This document shows positions 21,904 through 25,696 of a DNA stretch of 25,696 nucleotides, one piece after another. Under the pieces are notes generated by a model. That model did no database searches. It was not told where the DNA came from and saw only the letters and a program-made list of their open reading frames with translations. Numbering within the stretch: the first letter of the stretch is position 1; every line of letters begins with the position of its first letter. A program made the translations under genes and the position numbers. The stretch is from JBDSEG01 sp039920165. GTDB lineage: Bacteria > Pseudomonadota > Gammaproteobacteria > Burkholderiales > Burkholderiaceae_C. The stretch is from the NCBI GenBank assembly GCA_039920165.1, contig JBDSEG010000357.1, positions 1 through 25,696 of the forward strand. The letters run 5' to 3'.

Positions 21904-22349
21904 CAATCGACGACCGAGCGGCCGTGCAGCCGGTACGAACGGCCGCGAAAGACCGCCACGCGTTCGCCGCGCTGGTTGAGCACCTCGACGTCGTACAGCC
22001 CGACACGCGCACCTTGCGACACCACGTTGCACTGCGCATCGAGCCGGTCGCCGGCGTGCGCGGCGGTGAGCAGATCGATCTCGAAGCTCGACGCGACCGT
22101 CACGTGGTTGGCCGAGTTGCAGGCATAGGCGAAGGCGGTATCGGCCAGCGTCGCGACGAGCCCGCCATGGCAGATCGCAAAGCCGTTCAGCATGTCCTCG
22201 CGCACCGTCATCGAGACGCTGGCGCTGCCGCGACCGACCGCATCGACGCGCATGCCCAGGGCGCGCGCAGACACGTCCTTCGCGAACATCGCATCGCGCA
22301 CCCGTTCGGCGAGTGCCTGTGCATCGGCGGGGTCGGCGGCGGTGTTCAT
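21903..22349 (-). CDS. paaI: Phenylacetate-pathway hotdog thioesterase
   Basis: This 148-residue hotdog protein has the PaaI active-site run NGFAICHGGLVATLADTAFAYACNS, with N55, H61 and the catalytic aspartate D70. PaaI hydrolyses ring-hydroxylated phenylacetyl-CoA esters, freeing CoA trapped in dead-end products. Its ATG overlaps the paaG stop (ATGA) and paaK starts 10 nt after it. Length matches the E. coli protein (140). Confidence 0.93.
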   Translation of the reverse strand: MNTAADPADAQALAERVRDAMFAKDVSARALGMRVDAVGRGSASVSMTVREDMLNGFAICHGGLVATLADTAFAYACNSANHVTVASSFEIDLLTAAHAGDRLDAQCNVVSQGARVGLYDVEVLNQRGERVAVFRGRSYRLHGRSVVD

Positions 22350-23152
22350 CGGTCCACGAAGCGCGGCGCGCGCTTGGCGAGAAAGGCGGCGATGCCTTCA
22401 CGCGCATCGGCGCTGCTGGCGAGGCCGCGCTGCACCTGAGCCTCCATGCTCAGCGCATCGGCGAGGCCGAGCGAATCGGCTTTCGCGAACGCGCGCCGCG
22501 TTTCGACGAGTGCGCGCACCGGCATCGCCGCCAGGCGCTGCGCGAGTGCCTGCGCCTGCGTCGTCAGCTCGGCATCGTCGACGCAACGCCAGATGAGGCC
22601 GATGCGCTCGGCCTCCTCAGCGGGCAGTTTGTCGCCCAGCATCGCCAGACCCATCGCGCGCGCCCTCCCGACCAGGCGCGGCAACAGCCAGGTGCCGCCG
22701 GCATCGGGCACCAGGCCGATCTTCGAGAAGGCCTGGATGAACGAGGCCGATCGCGCCGCCAGCACCAGGTCGCAAGTGAGGGCGAGGTTGGCGCCGGCGC
22801 CCGCCGCAACGCCGTTGACTGCCGCCACGACCGGCACCGGAAAATCGTGGATCACGAGCGCGAGCGGCTTGTAGCGCGCCTCGATCAGCGCGCCGACATC
22901 TTTCGGCGCGCCGGAGACGGGGTCGGGTGCGATCTCGGGGTCCGACAGATCCTGACCGGCGCAAAAGCCGCGCCCGGCACCGGTCAGCACGACGCAGCGA
23001 ACCGCAGCGTCGGCCGCCGCCGCCTTCAGTTCACGCATCAATGCGTCGTGCAGGGCGCCGGTGAAGCTGTTCAGCGCCTGCGGCCGGTTCAGCGTCAGCG
23101 TCAATACGGCGCCCTCACGCCGGCTGAGGACGAGGCTCGCGTCGTCGGTCAT
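22346..23152 (-). CDS. paaG: PaaG-like ring 1,2-epoxyphenylacetyl-CoA isomerase (enoyl-CoA hydratase family)
   Basis: This 268-residue crotonase-fold protein has the oxyanion-hole motif GAGRGFCAGQDLSDP (58-72) and AAVNGVAAGAGANLALTCDLVLA. D150 in KIGLVPDAGGTWLLPR takes the place of the hydratase catalytic glutamate, as in PaaG. PaaG turns the ring-epoxide of phenylacetyl-CoA into the oxepin form before ring opening. AGGGA lies about 9 nt upstream of the ATG at 23152. It is the first gene of paaG-paaI-paaK-flavoprotein. The ring epoxidase (paaABCDE) and ring-cleavage (paaZ) genes are not in the window. Confidence 0.9.
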   Translation of the reverse strand: MTDDASLVLSRREGAVLTLTLNRPQALNSFTGALHDALMRELKAAAADAAVRCVVLTGAGRGFCAGQDLSDPEIAPDPVSGAPKDVGALIEARYKPLALVIHDFPVPVVAAVNGVAAGAGANLALTCDLVLAARSASFIQAFSKIGLVPDAGGTWLLPRLVGRARAMGLAMLGDKLPAEEAERIGLIWRCVDDAELTTQAQALAQRLAAMPVRALVETRRAFAKADSLGLADALSMEAQVQRGLASSADAREGIAAFLAKRAPRFVDR

Positions 23153-23248
23153 CGGTCATTCCCTGGGATGGTGTCCCGGCCATTCTGGCCTACTCGAGCG
23201 GTCGCGGCGCGGCCTGCGCCGCCGTCACTTCAACCCCGAAGGAACGCC

Positions 23249-23761
23249 ATGACCTTGTTCGAACACATCCACGAAAGCCACGAGATCCAGCGCGCGCTGT
23301 GCCGGCAGGTGACGGCCACGCGAAGCGATGTCGCCAGGCGCCAGTTGCTCTTCCTGCAGCTCAAGGTCGAACTCGAAGCCCACGCCGCTGCCGAGGAGCG
23401 CTATCTGTACGTTCCGCTGCTGATGACCGATCCGGGTCTGTCGTCGTCGCGCCATGCCTTGTCGGAGCACCACGAGATCGAGGAGCTGTGCGACGACCTG
23501 AGCGTGGCCGACAAGAGCGGCGACGCGTGGCTGCAGACCGCCAAGGACCTCAGCCACCTCGTGCGCCACCATCTCAAGGAGGAAGAGACCAAATTCTTCA
23601 AGGTCGCCGGGCGCATCCTGTCCGATGCCCAAAAGGCGTTGATGGCCCGGCGCTATGCGAAGGACGTGGTGCGCATGCGCAAGAAATATTCGGCCGAGTA
23701 CATGTCGGTTGGCGTCGGCGGCGACGGCAAGGTGCAGCCCGCGTCGCGGGTCGCCAGGTAG
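23249..23761 (+). CDS. Hemerythrin HHE-domain protein
   Basis: This 170-residue protein begins MTLFEHIHESHEIQ, and its candidate iron ligands are H8 or H11, H45-xxx-E49 (EAHAAAEE), H74/H75, H103 and H107/H108 with E111/E112 (VRHHLKEEE). This fits a four-helix bundle with a di-iron site. Such proteins bind oxygen or nitric oxide, or store iron, in the cytoplasm. The C-terminal part is basic, then flexible. AAGGA lies about 6 nt before the ATG at 23249. The gene is divergent from paaG across 96 bp, and rdgC follows after 54 bp in the same direction. Confidence 0.88.
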   Translation: MTLFEHIHESHEIQRALCRQVTATRSDVARRQLLFLQLKVELEAHAAAEERYLYVPLLMTDPGLSSSRHALSEHHEIEELCDDLSVADKSGDAWLQTAKDLSHLVRHHLKEEETKFFKVAGRILSDAQKALMARRYAKDVVRMRKKYSAEYMSVGVGGDGKVQPASRVAR

Positions 23762-23776
23762 GCCTGAAGCGCTGCC

Positions 23777-23782
23777 TACAAT
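23777..23782 (+). promoter_or_regulatory. Candidate -10 box for rdgC
   Basis: TACAAT lies 34 bp before the rdgC ATG, in the 54-bp gap after the hemerythrin gene. A matching -35 would lie in the end of that gene, but nothing close to TTGACA is there. rdgC may also be read from the upstream transcript. Confidence 0.3.
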
Positions 23783-23815
23783 CCGCGCCCCGACCCTCGC
23801 CGCCGTGCCGTCCCC

Positions 23816-24760
23816 ATGTTCAAGAACGCTCTCGTCTACCGCATCGAAAAATCCTGGACCGCTCCCGCGCTCGACGAACTGGAGGCGCGCCTGGCGGCCG
23901 GGCGATTCGTCGAATGCGGGGCGACGCAGCTCGAAACGATCGGCTGGGTCGAGCCGCGCGGCAAGAAGCACGGCGCGCTGGTCGAGAGCATCGGCGGGCA
24001 CTGGATGCTGCGCTTGTGCGTCGAGCGCAAGGCGGTGCCAGCTTCGGTCGTGAAGACCGAACTCGAGGCGCGGCTCGAAGCGATCGAGGCGCAGACCGGA
24101 CGCAAGCCCAAGGGCAAGGCGGCCAAGGAGTTGAAGGAGGCGATCGTTCACGCCCTCTTGCCGCGCGCCTTCGCGAAGCGCGGGACGACGACGGTCTGGA
24201 TCGACCCGCAAGCGCGGGTGCTGACGGTCGGTGCGTCGAGTGCCAAGAAAGCCGACGGCATCGTGACGATGCTGGTCGAGTTGCTGGGCGGTGCGAACGG
24301 CAGCCCGGCGCTGACGCTGCTGCAAAGCCAGCTCTCGCCCGCCGGCGCGATGGCCGGCTGGCTGTCGGCCAAGGAAGCGCCGGCCGGGTTCAGCATCGAC
24401 CGCGAATGCGAGTTGAAGCAGCCGGACAGCGAGAAGGCGCTGGTCCGGTATGCGCGCCACACGCTCGATATCGACGAGGTCGCCGCGCACATCGGCCAGG
24501 GCAAGCTGCCGACGCAGCTCGCGATGACCTGGCAGGGCCGGGTCTCGTTCGTGCTGACCGAGGCGATGACGATCAAGAAAATCAAGCTGCTCGATGTCGT
24601 TCTCGAAGGTTCGAAGCAGGCGGCGAACGACGGCGCCGACGACGGCTTCGATGCCGACGTGGCGCTCACCACCGGCGAACTCGGCCGGCTGATTCCGGAC
24701 CTGATCGAAGCGCTCGGCGGCGAACTCGACCGCAAGCAGCCGCTGGCGCTTGCGGCCTGA
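23816..24760 (+). CDS. rdgC: Recombination-associated protein RdgC
   Basis: This 314-residue protein matches RdgC in length (about 300) and pattern. It starts MFKNALVYRI and has ELEARLAAGRFVECGATQLETIGWVEPRG, a lysine-rich RKPKGKAAKELKEAI linker, AFAKRGTTTVWIDPQARVLTVGASS and PAGFSIDRECELKQPDSEKALVRYARHTLD. RdgC forms a ring around double-stranded DNA and limits RecA loading. Codon use looks like that of its neighbours. The next gene starts in the same frame 40 bp downstream. Confidence 0.95.
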   Translation: MFKNALVYRIEKSWTAPALDELEARLAAGRFVECGATQLETIGWVEPRGKKHGALVESIGGHWMLRLCVERKAVPASVVKTELEARLEAIEAQTGRKPKGKAAKELKEAIVHALLPRAFAKRGTTTVWIDPQARVLTVGASSAKKADGIVTMLVELLGGANGSPALTLLQSQLSPAGAMAGWLSAKEAPAGFSIDRECELKQPDSEKALVRYARHTLDIDEVAAHIGQGKLPTQLAMTWQGRVSFVLTEAMTIKKIKLLDVVLEGSKQAANDGADDGFDADVALTTGELGRLIPDLIEALGGELDRKQPLALAA

Positions 24761-24799
24761 TCGATCGCTGCCGGATGGCGCTCTTGCGTCGATGATGAA

Positions 24800-25540
24800 G
24801 TGGCCGCATCGACGGCGCTGCTGCGGGGCTTGATCGACGCTGCACGGTGCGCGCGCTGGGCGGGCCTCGCCGCAGGGCTTTCAGGTTCGCAGCGCTGCGG
24901 CGCTGTGCCTGCGATCGATCTGACCCACATCGCGTGCGCGCTCGCGCGCAGTGGCCTCTTCGAGCGCCACCGTGCGACGCTCGGCGCTCGCCCGGTTTGC
25001 GATCTCGACGAATGCTGGGTCCGGCGCCAGTTTCCGGCGGGCGCGCGAACCGGTCCGCAAGGGCCGCACTCGTGGCATCAGGACGGCGCGCTGCGGCACG
25101 ACTTCACGGTGCAAGCGAGCGGTCCGGCAGCGCCGCTGCCCATGCTGACCTGCTGGCTCGCGCTCACGCCTTGCGGCATCGACGCGCCGGGGCTGGAACT
25201 GGTTCGCTGCGCGCAGCTGCCCTTGCTGCGTCCCGACGAACTCACGCCGCCGCGCATCGATGCGCGCTTCCCGGCCGCGCAACGTTGGCGACCGTCGCTG
25301 GCCGCTGGCGATGCCCTGGTCTTTCGCGGCGAGGTGCTGCACCGGACCCACGTCGACGCCGCCATGACGCGCGAGCGCAGCAGCCTGGAGTTGCGCTTCT
25401 TCGATGCCGACCGTGTGCCGCTTCGGCTGGCAAACGATCGCTTCGTCGCCGCGGCTACTTCGCGATCAACCCCGGCAGCCACAACGAGATCGCCGGGAAT
25501 GCGCACAGCAGCACCAGCCGGACCACGTCGACCGCGATGA
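24800..25540 (+). CDS. PhyH-like 2-oxoglutarate/Fe(II) oxygenase (tentative)
   Basis: This 246-residue protein has an HxD iron motif in GPHSWHQDGAL (H93, D95), a distal histidine in RGEVLHRTHVD (H181 or H184) and arginines about ten residues on (RERSSLELRFF) that could bind 2-oxoglutarate. The order and spacing fit phytanoyl-CoA hydroxylase-like oxygenases. The substrate is unknown. No in-frame ATG exists near the start; the GTG at 24800 is the only good candidate and lacks a clear ribosome site. The last 30 residues or so (SRSTPAATTRS onward) are low-complexity and overlap, antisense, the end of a TRAP permease gene, so the C-terminus may be a read-through tail. Confidence 0.65.
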   Translation: MAASTALLRGLIDAARCARWAGLAAGLSGSQRCGAVPAIDLTHIACALARSGLFERHRATLGARPVCDLDECWVRRQFPAGARTGPQGPHSWHQDGALRHDFTVQASGPAAPLPMLTCWLALTPCGIDAPGLELVRCAQLPLLRPDELTPPRIDARFPAAQRWRPSLAAGDALVFRGEVLHRTHVDAAMTRERSSLELRFFDADRVPLRLANDRFVAAATSRSTPAATTRSPGMRTAAPAGPRRPR

Positions 25541-25696
25541 ACGGCATCGTGCCGCGGTAGATGCGGCCAAGTGGAATGTCGCGCGCGATCGAGTTGATGA
25601 CGAAGACGTTCATTCCGACCGGCGGGCAGATCATTCCGAAAGTGACCGCCATGACGATGATGACGCCGAACCAGACTGCATCGAAGCCGAGCTGCA
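25455..25696 (-). CDS. TRAP transporter large permease, C-terminal end
   Basis: The frame is open from the right edge to a TAG at 25455-25457, giving the last 80 residues. It reads FDAVWFGVIIVMAVTFGMICPPVGMNVFVINSIA and ends ISLWLPGLIAK, the standard C-terminus of DctM: the PPVG(M/L)N motif in the penultimate membrane region, then one hydrophobic segment. It belongs to a second TRAP system separate from the one at 14408-17976; its other subunits lie beyond the window. The last 86 bp overlap the end of the oxygenase gene on the opposite strand. Confidence 0.88.
   Translation of the reverse strand, partial: QLGFDAVWFGVIIVMAVTFGMICPPVGMNVFVINSIARDIPLGRIYRGTMPFIAVDVVRLVLLCAFPAISLWLPGLIAK

Noticed and set aside
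1..25696. tRNA or rRNA genes, CRISPR arrays, insertion sequences, integrase or phage genes
   Set aside because: None was recognised: no regularly spaced repeats, no transposase or integrase motifs, and almost all of the sequence is accounted for by protein genes. A tRNA scan could not be run.

Overview
The window is GC-rich chromosomal DNA in which almost every base is coding. It is most likely from a betaproteobacterium, probably Burkholderiales. This rests on protein families recognised by eye: the characteristic N-terminus of a betaproteobacterial RNB ribonuclease, the ppk/ppx pair, a divergent darP/pmbA pair, rpsU-yqeY, a paaG-paaI-paaK set, RdgC, and tripartite (TRAP) transporters for organic acids. 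I cannot name a genus. No tRNA, rRNA, insertion sequence, prophage or CRISPR array was seen.

Layout from left to right. (1) 1-689 (-) is the N-terminal part of an RNB-family exoribonuclease, divergent from ppk1 and a sixA-like phosphatase (783-3352, +). (2) A vapBC toxin-antitoxin pair (3368-3918, -) has a palindromic operator. (3) A tightly packed leftward operon (3986-10149, -) is transcribed in the order type III polyketide synthase, SAM methyltransferase, FAD-dependent oxidoreductase, acyl carrier protein, FabF-like ketosynthase, exopolyphosphatase (ppx). Apart from a 12-nt gap after the synthase, every junction is a stop/start overlap. This is the most interesting part of the window: it resembles a phenolic-lipid (alkylresorcinol or alkylquinone type) pathway with its own ACP and ketosynthase. 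(4) A ZIP metal transporter lies behind a short leader ORF, followed by a MAPEG membrane protein (+). These converge on mogA and darP (-), which are divergent from pmbA/tldE (+). (5) A TRAP transporter: dctP (+) faces dctM and dctQ (-), with a bidirectional-looking terminator between them. (6) A rhodanese-like BLH-family protein, yqeY and rpsU (-). (7) A coupled phenylacetate set paaG-paaI-paaK plus a BaiN/HI0933-type flavoprotein (-), divergent from a hemerythrin-like gene. (8) rdgC and a PhyH-like 2-oxoglutarate oxygenase (+), then the C-terminal end of a second TRAP large permease (-), cut by the window edge.

Working hypotheses: ppk1 and ppx handle polyphosphate synthesis and breakdown. 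The type III PKS operon would build, methylate and oxidise an aromatic lipid from an acyl chain supplied by its own ACP and ketosynthase. The paa genes activate phenylacetate to its CoA ester and carry out ring isomerisation and thioester salvage; the ring oxygenase genes must lie elsewhere. All functions are read from sequence motifs by eye, and no database search was run.
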